This document shows, in pieces, positions 34,602-44,178 of a DNA stretch of 64,000 nucleotides; position 1 is the first letter of the stretch; the number at the start of each line of letters is the position of its first letter. The stretch is from an uncultured Bacteroidales bacterium. Its GTDB lineage: Bacteria; Bacteroidota; Bacteroidia; Bacteroidales; UBA932. A program made the position numbers and the translations under genes. The stretch lies in contig CALVDE010000019.1 in assembly GCA_944326265.1 (NCBI GenBank), positions 1 to 64,000 on the forward strand. The letters are read 5' to 3'. A model generated the notes under the pieces. It was given only the letters and a program-made list of their open reading frames with translations, was not told the DNA's origin and did not search any database.

Positions 34602-36176
34602 ATGATCATGGACATGCAGCAGAGACTCTACCCGGTAGGACGGCAGGACTTCGCCGAGATAAGGACGGCAGGCAACTTCATGTATATCGACAAGACTGAG
34701 TATGTCTACAGGATGACGCACTCCGATGCGAAATTCATCTTCCTGAGCCGGCCCAGGAGGTTCGGCAAGTCGCTCCTCGTATCCACGCTGAAATATTATT
34801 TCCAGGGCAGGAAGGAACTGTTCCAAGGACTGGCTATTGACTCCTTGGAAAAGGAATGGACGGTGTATCCGGTGCTGCACTTTGACATGAGCATTGCAAA
34901 GCACATGGGAAAAGAGCAGTTGGAGGCGGCATTGGGCAACCAGCTCTCGTGGCACGAGAAGGAATACGGAATAATTCCAGAAGACAAGGACCCTAATCTC
35001 AGACTGAAAAATCTGATAGAGACCGCTTACAGGCAGACCGGACAGAGGGTAGTTATTCTGATTGACGAATACGACGCACCGCTGCTGGACGTAGTCCACG
35101 AGGAAAAGACCCTGCCGGTACTGCGCAACGTCATGCGCAATTTCTACAGCCCCCTCAAGGCCTGCGACCCGTATCTCCGCTTCGTATTCATGACCGGTAT
35201 CACCAAGTTCTCCCAGCTCAGCATTTTCAGCGAACTCAACAACTTGAGGAACATCAGCATGGATACCTCCTACGCCGCTGTCTGCGGAATCTCGGAGGAC
35301 GAGATGCTCTCGCAGATGAGCGAGGACATAGACACAATGGCAGCGAAGATGGCCCTTGACCGCGGACAGCTCCTCGAGAAACTCAAAAGCTATTATGACG
35401 GATATCATTTCACATGGCCCTCCCCCGATATCTACAACCCGTTCAGCATAGTATGCGCATTCGCTGACAAAAAAATCGGTGCCTATTGGTTCGGCAGCGG
35501 CACTCCGACATACCTGATTGAGATGATCCGTAAGTTCCGAATGACTCCCGTTCAATTAGGAGAGACATGCAAGGCAGGCAAGGACGAATTCGACACTCCT
35601 ACAGAACGGCTTTCCAGCATAATTCCTCTGCTCTACCAGAGCGGGTACTACACTATAAAGAAAGGCATCCCGGCCATCGAGTCTTACACACTGGGGATAC
35701 CCAACCAGGAGGTGAGAATCGGACTGTTCCGCTCCCTGATACCATACTACGTGACCACTGACACCCTGTCTGCCTCCTCGACCCTTATTTCCATGGCGGA
35801 ATGCCTCCTTGAAGATGACATGGACGGAGCACTGAAAGCCATGCAGACCTTCCTGGGCACCGTCCCCTACACCGACAATACCGACTACGAAGGCCACTGG
35901 CAGCAGGTGCTCTACATCATATTCTCCCTCCTCGGCTACTACGTGGACGTGGAGGTACGCACTCCGCGCGGAAGGGTGGACATGGTCATGCGCACCGCCA
36001 CCAGGCTCTACTTGGTAGAGCTGAAACTCGACCACTCAGCTGAGGCCGCCATGCAGCAGATCGACCTGAAGCAGTACCCCGAACGCTTCGCCCTATGCGG
36101 CCTGCCCGTAGTAAAGGTCGCCATCGACTTTGACCGGGAATCCCACAACATCTCCGACTGGAAAATCTCCGAATAA
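34602..36176 (+). CDS. AAA-ATPase-like protein with C-terminal PD-(D/E)XK nuclease domain
   Basis: A 524-residue member of the AAA-ATPase_like/DUF1703 group, which is abundant in gut Bacteroidetes and has no firm function. The N-terminus has the family opening VGRQDFAEIRTAG...YIDKTEYVY, then a Walker A RPRRFGKSLL near 50 and Walker B VVILIDEYDAP near 150. The C-terminal part has RVDMVM and LYLVELKLD, the Asp and Glu-x-Lys of a PD-(D/E)XK fold. A role in defence or mobile-element biology is often guessed but unproven. It directly follows the decayed parDE pair. The exact start among 34602, 34608 and 34614 is uncertain. Confidence 0.82.
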   Translation: MIMDMQQRLYPVGRQDFAEIRTAGNFMYIDKTEYVYRMTHSDAKFIFLSRPRRFGKSLLVSTLKYYFQGRKELFQGLAIDSLEKEWTVYPVLHFDMSIAKHMGKEQLEAALGNQLSWHEKEYGIIPEDKDPNLRLKNLIETAYRQTGQRVVILIDEYDAPLLDVVHEEKTLPVLRNVMRNFYSPLKACDPYLRFVFMTGITKFSQLSIFSELNNLRNISMDTSYAAVCGISEDEMLSQMSEDIDTMAAKMALDRGQLLEKLKSYYDGYHFTWPSPDIYNPFSIVCAFADKKIGAYWFGSGTPTYLIEMIRKFRMTPVQLGETCKAGKDEFDTPTERLSSIIPLLYQSGYYTIKKGIPAIESYTLGIPNQEVRIGLFRSLIPYYVTTDTLSASSTLISMAECLLEDDMDGALKAMQTFLGTVPYTDNTDYEGHWQQVLYIIFSLLGYYVDVEVRTPRGRVDMVMRTATRLYLVELKLDHSAEAAMQQIDLKQYPERFALCGLPVVKVAIDFDRESHNISDWKISE

Positions 36177-36198
36177 GCAGCAATACCAGAACAATACA

Positions 36199-36240
36199 AA
36201 TCCCCGCCACATTTGCTTTTCGTGACGGGGATTCTTATTT
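36199..36240 (+). terminator. Terminator of the AAA-ATPase/nuclease gene
   Basis: AATCCCCG (36199-36206) pairs perfectly with CGGGGATT (36226-36233), with an additional CAC/GTG inside. A T-rich tail CTTATTT follows, 23 bases after the stop codon. Confidence 0.6.
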
Positions 36241-36286
36241 ACCCACTTATTCTCCCTAACGGTGTGTCAGAGTGGGTAGAATGCCG

Positions 36287-37918
36287 TTATTCCTCTTTCA
36301 TGTAGGTGTAGCGGTGGTCTGTGGGAGGCACTAGAGTCTCCTTCACCGCACGCGGCAGCACCCAGCGGATGAGGTTGAACTCGCCGCCGGCCTTGTCATT
36401 GGTTCCGGAAGCACGGGCTCCGCCGAAAGGCTGCATACCGACTACGGCTCCGGTGGGCTTGTCGTTGATGTAGAAGTTGCCGGCTGCGTATTTCAGCTTG
36501 CGGGAAATCTTCTCGAGTGCCAGACGGTCGCGGCCCCAGATGGCTCCGGTCAGGCCGTAAGGCGAGGTGGTGTCGCAGAGCTCGACGGCCTTGTCCACAT
36601 CGGCGTCATCGTATACGTATACTGTGAGGACGGGGCCGAAGATCTCCTCTTCCATGCTCTTGAAATGAGGGTCTGTGGTGACGATGACTGTAGGCTCCAC
36701 GAAGTAGCCCCTGGACTTGTCGTATCCGCCGCCGAGCACGATCTCAGCGTCCTTCGATGCCTTGGCGTAGTCGATGTAGGAAGCTATGTTGTCGAAGGAT
36801 GTCTCATCGATGACGGCATTGATGAAATTCATCGGATCGCAGACGTCACCCATTCTGACCTGAGCTGCCGTATCCTTGATCTTCTCGAGGACAGCAGGCC
36901 ACAGGGACTTGGGCACGTACATACGGGAAGCAGCGGAACATTTCTGGCCCTGGTACTCGAAGGCACCGCAATAAGCCGCATTGCCGACCTCCTCGGCCAC
37001 TGCCGAAGGATGCACGAAGATGAAGTCCTTGCCGCCGGTCTCACCCACCAGACGGGGATAGGAGCGGTAGTTGGCGATATTGTCGCCCACCTGACACCAC
37101 AGGGTGTTGAATGTAGCGCTGGAACCGGTGAAATGCACGCCGGCCAGGTCCTTCGAAGCAAAGATCTCCTTGCCGATGACGGCACCGCTGCCGGGGATGA
37201 AGTTCACTACGCCTGCGGGCACGCCGGCCTCCTCGTAGATCTTCATCAGATAGTAGTTGGAGAGGATGGCTGTGGTAGAAGGCTTCCATACCACGGTGTT
37301 GCCCATCAGGGCGGGAGACATCGAAAGGTTCGACGCAATGGATGTGAAGTTGAACGGGGTCAGCGCGAAGATGAAGCCCTCGAGGGGACGGTATTCCACG
37401 CTGTTGATCTGGTTGGGACCGCTCTTGGGCTGAATGCTGTAGATCTTGGAGGCAAAAGCAGCGTTGTAGCGCAGGAAGTCAATCGTCTCGCATGCGGAGT
37501 CGATCTCTGCCTGATAGAAATTCTTGCTCTGCCCGAGCATGCAGGCTGCGTTGATCACAGCACGGTACTTGCCTGCGAGCAGGTCGGCTATCTTGAGCAT
37601 GATGGAGGCGCGGACCGTCCAGTCCAGCTCCGCCCACTCCTCGTGAGCGTCGAGAGCCGCCTTGATGGCCATCCTGACCTCCTCGGGACCGGCCTTATGA
37701 TATGTAGCCAGCACATGGGCATGGTCATGAGGCATAACCACCTTTCCGGTGTTGCCTGTACGCACTTCCTTGCCGCCGATAATCAGGGGAATATCCAGTT
37801 CGATGCTGCTCTGTCTCTTGAGCTCGGCTTCGAGGGCTACCCGCTCGGGAGAGCCTTTCAGATAGGATTTCACCGGTTCATTGGCCGGCAGAGGGAAATT
37901 GAAAACTGCATTTTTCAT
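36287..37918 (-). CDS. pruA: L-glutamate gamma-semialdehyde dehydrogenase (P5C dehydrogenase)
   Basis: This enzyme oxidises glutamate semialdehyde to glutamate with NAD, the last step of proline and ornithine breakdown. The 543-residue protein has the aldehyde dehydrogenase core: the segment ALTPFNFTSIASNLS, the Glu motif LVGETGGKDFIFVH and the catalytic Cys in YQGQKCSAASR. The C-terminal block is MQPFGGARASGTNDKAGG, typical of the monofunctional PruA group. No putA is present. With arcA, ctlX and rocD in the same window it would complete conversion of arginine to glutamate. A well-spaced promoter lies upstream. Confidence 0.94.
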   Translation of the reverse strand: MKNAVFNFPLPANEPVKSYLKGSPERVALEAELKRQSSIELDIPLIIGGKEVRTGNTGKVVMPHDHAHVLATYHKAGPEEVRMAIKAALDAHEEWAELDWTVRASIMLKIADLLAGKYRAVINAACMLGQSKNFYQAEIDSACETIDFLRYNAAFASKIYSIQPKSGPNQINSVEYRPLEGFIFALTPFNFTSIASNLSMSPALMGNTVVWKPSTTAILSNYYLMKIYEEAGVPAGVVNFIPGSGAVIGKEIFASKDLAGVHFTGSSATFNTLWCQVGDNIANYRSYPRLVGETGGKDFIFVHPSAVAEEVGNAAYCGAFEYQGQKCSAASRMYVPKSLWPAVLEKIKDTAAQVRMGDVCDPMNFINAVIDETSFDNIASYIDYAKASKDAEIVLGGGYDKSRGYFVEPTVIVTTDPHFKSMEEEIFGPVLTVYVYDDADVDKAVELCDTTSPYGLTGAIWGRDRLALEKISRKLKYAAGNFYINDKPTGAVVGMQPFGGARASGTNDKAGGEFNLIRWVLPRAVKETLVPPTDHRYTYMKEE

Positions 37919-38221
37919 ACTCTATGGGTGTTTTGTTAGTTGTTTTGTCAATCGCCCACGAATATACTGCTTCCGCAGCACATTTCAAAGTTTTGAAGAT
38001 TAAAATACAAGAAACTGAGGACTCTTCTCTCAGGCAAAACGATACAGCCGAAAGGAAGGCATTCTTCCACCCGCCCCCCAAAGACAACTGAAACATACAT
38101 CCGTTGGTGTCACATTTCCCAAATTATACATTAATACACAAATATTTTCCGACTGAGGAAAATTCCCAGCATATTATAATGAATAAAACGGACATTTAAT
38201 CAACGTTTTACACCAACACAT
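37919..38221. other. Intergenic region between pruA and the barrel protein
   Basis: These 303 bases separate divergent genes. The left part holds the pruA promoter (37959-37989). The rest is AT-rich from about 38100 on and should hold the promoter of the barrel gene, but no TAnnTTTG box is seen there. Short open frames present are not convincing. Confidence 0.5.
37959..37989 (-). promoter_or_regulatory. Promoter of pruA
   Basis: On the minus strand TTTG (37989-37986), 19 bp, then TATATTCG (37966-37959) gives the right spacing with one mismatch in the -7 box. The pruA ATG is 41 bases beyond. Confidence 0.55.
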
Positions 38222-38944
38222 ATGAAAAAATTAAACATTTTCTGCATCGCTGCCGCAATGACCTGTCTGACTCTGCCCTGTACGGCAGGCACACCCGAAG
38301 GCAAAATCGCATTCAATCCTGAACCCTCTGACAACAGACCTTTCGGAATATCAGTCGGTCTTGTAACAAAACAGATATCGGACGGCAGCACCAAACTCCC
38401 ATGGATGATGCTCGATCAGATAGCGACAGGAAAGATGGACAAAAAATCCTCCCCGTCCTTCCAGATCGGCTTTTCCTGGTCGCCCGAGTTCCGCTACGGT
38501 ATCGGGCTGCAAACCGGTATCTTCTACGAACTGTCTGCTGACTCCTACAGTATATCTGAAACTATCATGGGTGAAAGCATTAGCTCAAAGCTAAAGCTTG
38601 ACGAGCACACCCTTTCAATACCTGTGCGTGTTCAGTACCGCTATGAGATTATCCCGGACCTGAGCGTCTTTATCTACACGGGACCCAGCTTTGACATCAG
38701 TCTCGCATACAATGCAACTGCTGAGATGTCCGCAATGGGTATCAGCGAAAGTGAGAAAGACAATCTCTACAGCGATTCCGACAACAATCAGTTTCATCTC
38801 ATGTGGGGAGCAGGAGCCGGTGTCCGCTGGAAATTCCTACAGCTCAACATCGGCGGTGACTGGGGCCTCACACCCCTCTACAAAAGCGAGAGCAGTGCCC
38901 ATCTGAACAAACCCTTCCACATCACCCTCTCTTATCGCTTCTGA
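38222..38944 (+). CDS. Outer-membrane beta-barrel protein
   Basis: A 240-residue secreted protein with a Sec signal ending near PCTAG. It has alternating aromatic/hydrophobic strands (FQIGFSWSPEFRYGIGLQTG, RVQYRYEIIPDLSVFIYTG) and a terminal Phe in HITLSYRF, the usual signal for barrel assembly. It fits the Bacteroidetes OMP_b-brl_2/PorT-like group of small eight-strand barrels. The function is not predictable. It is followed 20 bases later by a strong terminator, so it is probably monocistronic. Confidence 0.78.
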   Translation: MKKLNIFCIAAAMTCLTLPCTAGTPEGKIAFNPEPSDNRPFGISVGLVTKQISDGSTKLPWMMLDQIATGKMDKKSSPSFQIGFSWSPEFRYGIGLQTGIFYELSADSYSISETIMGESISSKLKLDEHTLSIPVRVQYRYEIIPDLSVFIYTGPSFDISLAYNATAEMSAMGISESEKDNLYSDSDNNQFHLMWGAGAGVRWKFLQLNIGGDWGLTPLYKSESSAHLNKPFHITLSYRF

Positions 38945-38964
38945 CAATCCCGTCACTATATCCG

Positions 38965-39001
38965 AGACTGCGCCTGACACCTCATCAGCGCAGTCTTTTT
39001 T
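38965..39001 (+). terminator. Terminator of the barrel protein gene
   Basis: AGACTGCGC (38965-38973) and GCGCAGTCT (38988-38996) form a perfect 9-bp stem, followed by a run of six Ts. Confidence 0.85.
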
Positions 39002-39390
39002 AATACCCACATATCCCGGAAAGCGCCATTCACGGTTCATCCCGGACATTCAGGAGAGCATCTTCCCTGAAAGAGCGGGAACAATGGTAACCACGGGAGC
39101 AGAGCCATATCATAACAGGCGAATAATCAATACCTTGCAGAGAGCCGATGCTCTTGCCACGCCCTAAGATAGCGACTAAAATCTCCCGTTAAAATCATAA
39201 CTGTCACATATTAAGCACATTGCATTTACGAGGTGCTTCTCTGCTTTCCATTGCTGCACCCTTCTGCATCACCTTCAGAAGGCGGACGGAGAAGGTTATC
39301 ATTTTATTGCCCGGCACATACTCTTTTGCAGATGCACCCAGATGAGCCTATGCGCCTGAAAATGTTAGTGCTTTTGTTGGTGCCGGAAAG
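39002..39390. other. Gene-free stretch
   Basis: About 390 bases without a credible gene. It contains the degenerate repeat copy B (39161-39249). A 73-codon open frame (39233-39454) runs into the tRNA and its terminator, so it is not called. The remainder shows nothing I can identify. Confidence 0.5.
39161..39249 (+). repeat. Degenerate dispersed repeat, copy B
   Basis: This is the partner of 81-168, aligning over its full length with the blocks AAAATCTC, TCACATATT, ATTGCAT and GGTGCT. It lies in the same orientation relative to a neighbouring minus-strand tRNA gene, about 190 bases beyond its 3' end. Confidence 0.55.
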
Positions 39391-39424
39391 AAAAAAGGAG
39401 TTGCAGATATCGCTGCAACTCCTT
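39391..39424 (-). terminator. Terminator of tRNA(CAT)
   Basis: AAGGAGTTGCAG (39395-39406) and CTGCAACTCCTT (39413-39424) form a perfect 12-bp stem. On the minus strand it is followed by TTTTTT, starting 11 bases past the tRNA 3' end. Confidence 0.85.
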
Positions 39425-39435
39425 GGTTTTGAGGG

Positions 39436-39510
39436 TGGACCCGGCTGGGCTTGAACCAGCGACCCCCTGATTATGAGTCAGGTGCTACTAACCGACTGAG
39501 CTACGGGTCC
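39436..39510 (-). tRNA. tRNA with anticodon CAT (Met or Ile2)
   Basis: The minus strand gives acceptor GGACCCG/CGGGTCC, anticodon stem CTGA/TCAG with loop CTCATAA, T-arm GCTGG/CCAGC and discriminator A. CCA is not fully encoded. CAT may be elongator methionine or, after lysidine modification, isoleucine AUA; I cannot decide from the gene alone. It is not initiator tRNA, since it lacks the three G-C pairs at the base of the anticodon stem. The D-arm is odd: one base longer than usual and with only three clean pairs. Confidence 0.88.
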
Positions 39511-39514
39511 TAAT

Positions 39515-39547
39515 CACTATCTTTGAATCAGAGCTGCAAAGATAGTG
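39515..39547. repeat. Perfect 11-bp inverted repeat between rpsJ and tRNA(CAT)
   Basis: CACTATCTTTG (39515-39525) and CAAAGATAGTG (39537-39547) are perfect inverted copies around an 11-base loop, with T7 following on the plus strand. Each arm contains TATCTTTG, a -7 box, one pointing each way. The minus-strand one serves the tRNA. Confidence 0.7.
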
Positions 39548-39566
39548 TTTTTTTCTTATCGTCAAA
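39537..39566 (-). promoter_or_regulatory. Promoter of tRNA(CAT), overlapping the rpsJ stop codon
   Basis: On the minus strand TTTG (39566-39563) overlaps the last codons of rpsJ, and TATCTTTG (39544-39537) follows after 18 bp. The tRNA 5' end is 27 bases further. So the tRNA need not depend on str-operon readthrough. Confidence 0.6.
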
Positions 39567-39867
39567 CTTTGATTTCAACTTCGACTCCACTGGGAAGCTC
39601 GAGTTTCATCAGAGCGTCTACGGTGCTGGGTGTCGAGCTGTAGATGTCGAGGAGACGACGGTAGGAATTAAGCTCGAACTGCTCGCGCGACTTCTTGTTG
39701 ACGAAGGTCGAACGGTTCACGGTGAATATCTTCTTGTCTGTAGGAAGGGGGATAGGACCATTCACGACAGCACCGGTAGCCTTCACCGTTTTCACGATCT
39801 TGTCTGCGGACTTGTCCACGAGAGCGTGATCGAATGATTTCAGTTTTATTCTTATTTTTTGGCTCAT
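39562..39867 (-). CDS. rpsJ: Ribosomal protein S10
   Basis: S10 is a small-subunit head protein and transcription antitermination factor (NusE). The 101-residue protein has the standard length and motifs: [16 protein letters not shown] at the start, [17 protein letters not shown] and the terminal VEVEIKV. It follows fusA by 20 bases as the last gene of the str operon. In many relatives rplC and the rest of the S10 operon come next, but here a tRNA gene does. Confidence 0.97.
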   Translation of the reverse strand: MSQKIRIKLKSFDHALVDKSADKIVKTVKATGAVVNGPIPLPTDKKIFTVNRSTFVNKKSREQFELNSYRRLLDIYSSTPSTVDALMKLELPSGVEVEIKV

Positions 39868-39887
39868 TGCTTTTAATTTTAATCTGG

Positions 39888-42008
39888 TTATTCTTCGTCC
39901 TCGTCATACTTGCGTGCTCCGCCGGCCTTTTCGATAACCTCCTTGGCGAGGTTGGCGGGAAGCTCTGCGTAATGCGAGAATTCCATAGTACTGGTCGCAC
40001 GTCCCGAAGTGATGGTACGGAGGATGGTAACGTAGCCGAACTGCTCTGCAAGAGGCACCTTGGCCTTGACGATCCTCGCGTTGCCCTTCGAGTCCATGTT
40101 GGTGATCTGTCCGCGGCGCTTGTTGAGGTCACCGATGACATCACCCATGTACTCCTCGGGAGTAACGACTTCCAATGACATGATAGGTTCCAGAAGAATA
40201 GGATTAGCCTTGGGCAGGGCATGTCTGAATGCCATGCGGGCGCAGATCTCGAACGACAGGGCATCGGAGTCCACGGGGTGGAACGATCCGTCGAGCAGAG
40301 TGACCTTGAGCGAGGGAACCTCGAATCCGGCAAGAACACCGTTGGCCATTGCGGACTTGAAGCCCTTCTCAACAGAAGGAATGAACTCGCGGGGAATATT
40401 TCCTCCCTTGACCTGATCGACGAACTGAAGTCCTGTGACTCCTTCGTCAGCGGGTCCGATCTCGACGATGATGTCGGCGAACTTACCGCGGCCGCCTGTC
40501 TGCTTCTTGAATACCTCACGGTGCTGAACGGTGGAGCGGACGGCCTCCTTGTAGTTGACCTGAGGCGCACCCTGATTGATCTCCACACCGAACTCGCGTT
40601 TCAGACGGTCCACGATGATCTCCAGATGGAGCTCACCCATACCGCTGATGACTGTCTGTCCGGTCTCATGGTCAGAGCGTACAGTGAAAGTAGGATCTTC
40701 CTCAGAGAGCTTGCCGAGAGCAACACCCAGCTTGTCGAGGTCCTTCTGTGTCTTGGGCTCCACGGCAAGACCGATCACAGGATCAGGGAATGTCATGGAT
40801 TCCAGAACTATAGGATGTGCCTCGTCGCAGATGGTGTCTCCGGTACGCAGCTCCTTGAAGCCTACTGCCGCGCAGATATCTCCTGCTTCCACGAAGTCAA
40901 TCGGATTCTGCTTGTTGGAGTGCATCTGGTACAGACGCGCCACACGCTCCTTCTTACCGGAACGGGTATTGAGAACGTATGAACCCGCATCGAGCTTTCC
41001 TGAATATGCCCTGAGGAATGCCAGACGGCCAACGAAAGGATCGGTGGCAATCTTGAACACCAGGGCGCAGAAAGGCTCCTTGGCATCGGGATGACGCTCC
41101 TCCTGCTTGTCATTGGTGGGGTTGGTGCCTTCCACCTCGGGGACATCCAGAGGAGAGGGCAGATACCTCATGACAGCATCCAGGAGGAACTGTACACCTT
41201 TGTTCTTGAATGACGAGCCACAACACATGGGCACGACCGCCATCTCAATGGTGGCCTTGCGTATAGCTGCTATAATCTCATCGTCGGTAATGGTAGAGGG
41301 ATCGTCGAAGAATTTCTGGAGGATACGGTCGTCGTACTCAGCGACAGTCTCCAGCAGCTTGTTCCTCCACTCCTCGGCCTCTGCCTGCAGATCTGCCGGA
41401 ACATCCTTTATCTTGTAGTTGACGAGTTCCTTGCTGTCCTGATCGTAGTAGATGGCCTTCATGGCTATCAGATCCACGATACCCGCGAACTTGTCCTCGG
41501 CTCCGATGGGAATGCAGATGGGAAGAGGGTTGGCACCCAACTTCTCGCGGATCTCATCCACTACGGCGAAGAAGTCCGCTCCTACGCGGTCCATCTTATT
41601 GACATAGGCTATCTTAGGCACATGATACTTGTCTGCCTGACGCCAAACGGTCTCAGACTGAGGCTGTACACGGCCTACCGCGCAGAATGTCGCAACGGTT
41701 CCGTCAAGTACGCGCAGAGATCTCTCGACCTCCACTGTAAAGTCCACGTGGCCCGGAGTGTCTATCAGGTTGATCTGATAGGTCTCTCCGTTGTAATGCC
41801 AGAAGGCTGTGGTGGCAGCGGAAGTAATGGTTATACCCCTTTCCTGCTCCTGGACCATCCAGTCCATGGTGGCAGCTCCGTCATGCACCTCACCTATCTT
41901 ATGAGTTTTTCCAGTATAGTACAGGATACGCTCGGACGTGGTAGTCTTTCCGGCATCGATGTGAGCCATGATACCGATATTTCTGGTGTATTTTAAATCC
42001 CTTGCCAT
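39888..42008 (-). CDS. fusA: Elongation factor G
   Basis: This GTPase drives translocation and, with RRF, ribosome recycling. The 706-residue protein has the G1 motif [13 protein letters not shown]3 DTPGHVDF and G4 NKMD in domain I. The domain II to V layout is complete. It is the canonical EF-G in its operon place between rpsG (16-base gap) and rpsJ (20-base gap). No tuf gene follows. Confidence 0.97.
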   Translation of the reverse strand: MARDLKYTRNIGIMAHIDAGKTTTSERILYYTGKTHKIGEVHDGAATMDWMVQEQERGITITSAATTAFWHYNGETYQINLIDTPGHVDFTVEVERSLRVLDGTVATFCAVGRVQPQSETVWRQADKYHVPKIAYVNKMDRVGADFFAVVDEIREKLGANPLPICIPIGAEDKFAGIVDLIAMKAIYYDQDSKELVNYKIKDVPADLQAEAEEWRNKLLETVAEYDDRILQKFFDDPSTITDDEIIAAIRKATIEMAVVPMCCGSSFKNKGVQFLLDAVMRYLPSPLDVPEVEGTNPTNDKQEERHPDAKEPFCALVFKIATDPFVGRLAFLRAYSGKLDAGSYVLNTRSGKKERVARLYQMHSNKQNPIDFVEAGDICAAVGFKELRTGDTICDEAHPIVLESMTFPDPVIGLAVEPKTQKDLDKLGVALGKLSEEDPTFTVRSDHETGQTVISGMGELHLEIIVDRLKREFGVEINQGAPQVNYKEAVRSTVQHREVFKKQTGGRGKFADIIVEIGPADEGVTGLQFVDQVKGGNIPREFIPSVEKGFKSAMANGVLAGFEVPSLKVTLLDGSFHPVDSDALSFEICARMAFRHALPKANPILLEPIMSLEVVTPEEYMGDVIGDLNKRRGQITNMDSKGNARIVKAKVPLAEQFGYVTILRTITSGRATSTMEFSHYAELPANLAKEVIEKAGGARKYDEDEE

Positions 42009-42024
42009 CAGCTAATCTATAACG

Positions 42025-42501
42025 CTAAAATCTGAAATGGGCGAAGGCCTTGTTAGCCTCTGCCATCTTGTGCATATCTTCTTTTCTCTTGTAGGCAGCA
42101 CCTTCACAGTTATAGGCTGCCATGATTTCTGCGGCCAACTTTTCCGCCATGGAGTGACCGGAACGCTTGCGCGAGAAGACTATCATGTTCTTGATCGCGA
42201 GAGAGACTTTTCTTTCCGGACGCACCTCGGTCGGAACTTGGAAGTTCGCTCCACCAACCCTGCGGCTCTTTACCTCCACCTGAGGGGTGATGTTTTCCAA
42301 CGCTTTTTTCCAAATGTCGAGAGGAGCCTTGTCAGAATCTTTCATCTTCTCGCCCACCATATCGATGGCGTCGTAAAAAATAGAATACGCGATACTCTTC
42401 TTACCCTGGAGCATGAGGTTGTTCACAAACTGTGTAACCAGCACTTCATGATACTTGGGATCAGGAAGTAGAATCCTCTTTTTAGGCTTCGATTTTCTCA
42501 T
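42025..42501 (-). CDS. rpsG: Ribosomal protein S7
   Basis: S7 binds 16S rRNA and starts head assembly of the small subunit; in many bacteria it also represses its own operon. The 158-residue protein has the expected basic N-terminus and the family blocks [38 protein letters not shown] and the C-terminal [11 protein letters not shown]. It lies 33 bases after rpsL. Confidence 0.97.
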   Translation of the reverse strand: MRKSKPKKRILLPDPKYHEVLVTQFVNNLMLQGKKSIAYSIFYDAIDMVGEKMKDSDKAPLDIWKKALENITPQVEVKSRRVGGANFQVPTEVRPERKVSLAIKNMIVFSRKRSGHSMAEKLAAEIMAAYNCEGAAYKRKEDMHKMAEANKAFAHFRF

Positions 42502-42534
42502 TTCTTGATACTTTAGGAAAAATTAATAAAATGT

Positions 42535-42924
42535 TTACTTCTTAGCGGCTGACTTCTTCGGTCTCTTGGCTCCGTAGAGTGAACGGCTCTGAGTACGTCC
42601 CTCCACGCCAGCTGTATCCAAAGCGCCCCTAAGGATGTGGTAACGTACACCGGGAAGGTCCTTCACACGACCGCCGCGCACAAGCACGATGGAGTGCTCC
42701 TGAAGGTTGTGGCCCTCGCCGGGGATGTATGCGTTGACCTCTTTCTGATTGGTAAGTCTCACACGGGCTACCTTACGCATAGCCGAGTTAGGCTTCTTGG
42801 GAGTGGTGGTGTAGACACGCACGCACACACCTCTCTTCTGAGGGCACGCATCCAACGCGCGAGATTTGCTCTTCTCGACGATAACCTCGCGTCCTTTGCG
42901 AACTAACTGTTGAATTGTTGGCAT
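42535..42924 (-). CDS. rpsL: Ribosomal protein S12
   Basis: S12 is a decoding-centre protein. The 129-residue product shows [29 protein letters not shown] and the loop around [19 protein letters not shown]. These are the regions where streptomycin-resistance changes occur; the lysine of TPKKPNS is present. It is the first gene of the str operon, with a leader hairpin and a -7 box upstream. Confidence 0.97.
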   Translation of the reverse strand: MPTIQQLVRKGREVIVEKSKSRALDACPQKRGVCVRVYTTTPKKPNSAMRKVARVRLTNQKEVNAYIPGEGHNLQEHSIVLVRGGRVKDLPGVRYHILRGALDTAGVEGRTQSRSLYGAKRPKKSAAKK

Positions 42925-42955
42925 AAATGTTTGTTAATCTTAACTTTACATTATT

Positions 42956-42984
42956 CCCGTCAAATTAAACGGGCTGCAAAGATA
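42956..42984 (-). promoter_or_regulatory. rpsL promoter -7 box and leader hairpin
   Basis: TATCTTTG followed by C (minus, 42984-42977) is a full -7 match. Immediately downstream 42973-42969 and 42960-42956 (CCCGT/ACGGG) form a small hairpin with an 8-base loop, at or near the expected 5' end of the transcript. It may stabilise the mRNA or be an r-protein control site. Confidence 0.5.
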
Positions 42985-43084
42985 CACAATTTTCATTGAA
43001 ACACTAATTTTTCTTCACCTTTTGTTCCAATTGTCATAAATTTTCATTTCCTTTGTAATGGAATTGTTAACTCCAACAAGATTC

Positions 43085-44134
43085 ATGAAGAAAGTGTTCA
43101 TCTCATGTACCGTCACAGCTGTTGCTTTTATTCTTGCATCCTGTGATAAAGACAGCACCCGATTAATTGAAAGCATCATCATCAACCCATCTTCCCTGGA
43201 ACTGGAAGCAGGGGACTCCGCCACACTGACACCGCTGATACTGCCGGAGCAGTCCGGAACTGTCGCCCTTGAATGAGCATCCTCCGACAACACCGTTGCC
43301 ACAGTCTCAGCATCAGGGACTGTAACGGCATTAAGTAAAGGCACAGCCACCGTGACAGCCTCCGCGGGCGGAGTTCACGGCTCGTCCACCATCACCGTAA
43401 TAGCCGGAAAGCCGGAAGTCGGAGACTATTTTTATTCTGACGGAACATGGTCCTCAGACCTTGACGCAGACAAAAAAGTCATAGGTATAGTTTTCTATAC
43501 AGGCAACCCGGCAAAGGACGATCAGACCCTTCAGAGCGACCATCCGGAATGCACCCATGGACTGGCAGTCGCGATATCAGGAGACGAATACGTTCCGTGG
43601 CAGTCCGCGTACTCCCAATACGGCAGGAATGTAGACGAATGGATAAATGCCAACACTGAGTTCGCATCCATTGCCACATCCTCCAATTCCGACGACAACA
43701 TAAACAAAATGCTCGGATACAATAACACCTGCGCCATTGAGGCCTTCAACGCCGACCCGGCAAACAGCCTGTGGCCAGTGGAGGCAGTCCAGGCCGTACT
43801 GCAATACAGGGAGACCAATCCGGCACCCGCAGGCACCAGTGACTGGTATCTTCCGTCAATAAAGGAATACATAATCATGTGCTATAAGGAGACAGATGCG
43901 TATGCCGGTACTCTTCCCGGCTCCGACAACTATGACATGCTTAATGCCAAGTTGGAGACACTGCCTGACGCGCAACTCATAGGTACAGACGGATACGGAT
44001 TCTATTCTTCCAGCACCGAGGAGGCAAACGCCATAGACAAGGCATATGCCATCTCTTTCTGCTACAAGATGGTGGCGACCAACTCAAAGGACAACTCCTC
44101 CCTGTATTCCACCAGATTCATACTGGCCTTTTGA
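43085..44134 (+). pseudogene. Big_2-domain lipoprotein interrupted by one in-frame TGA
   Basis: The frame from ATG 43085 encodes a lipoprotein (lipobox ILASC), then an Ig-like Big_2 domain beginning at IIINPSSLELEAGDSATLTP, but meets TGA at codon 64 (43274-43276). Past the stop the same frame continues the domain (ASSDNTVATVSASGTVTALS) and goes on cleanly to 44134. The C-terminal part contains SDWYLPSIKEY, resembling the DUF1566/Lcl-type surface domain. The stop stands where Big_2 domains have a conserved Trp, so a TGG-to-TGA change fits. The body is otherwise undamaged, so the event is recent, a sequencing error, or read through. Without the TGA the product would be 349 residues. Confidence 0.8.
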
Positions 44135-44178
44135 GACAGACACATCACCTATTTATCAACTTAATAAAACTAACAGTC

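Noticed and set aside
39233..39454. 73-codon open frame left of tRNA(CAT)
   Set aside because: It runs through the terminator and into the tRNA gene.
43274..43276. TGA as selenocysteine or reassigned codon
   Set aside because: The position calls for Trp, no selenocysteine-type enzyme or nearby SECIS-like hairpin is evident, and TGA ends many other genes in the window.
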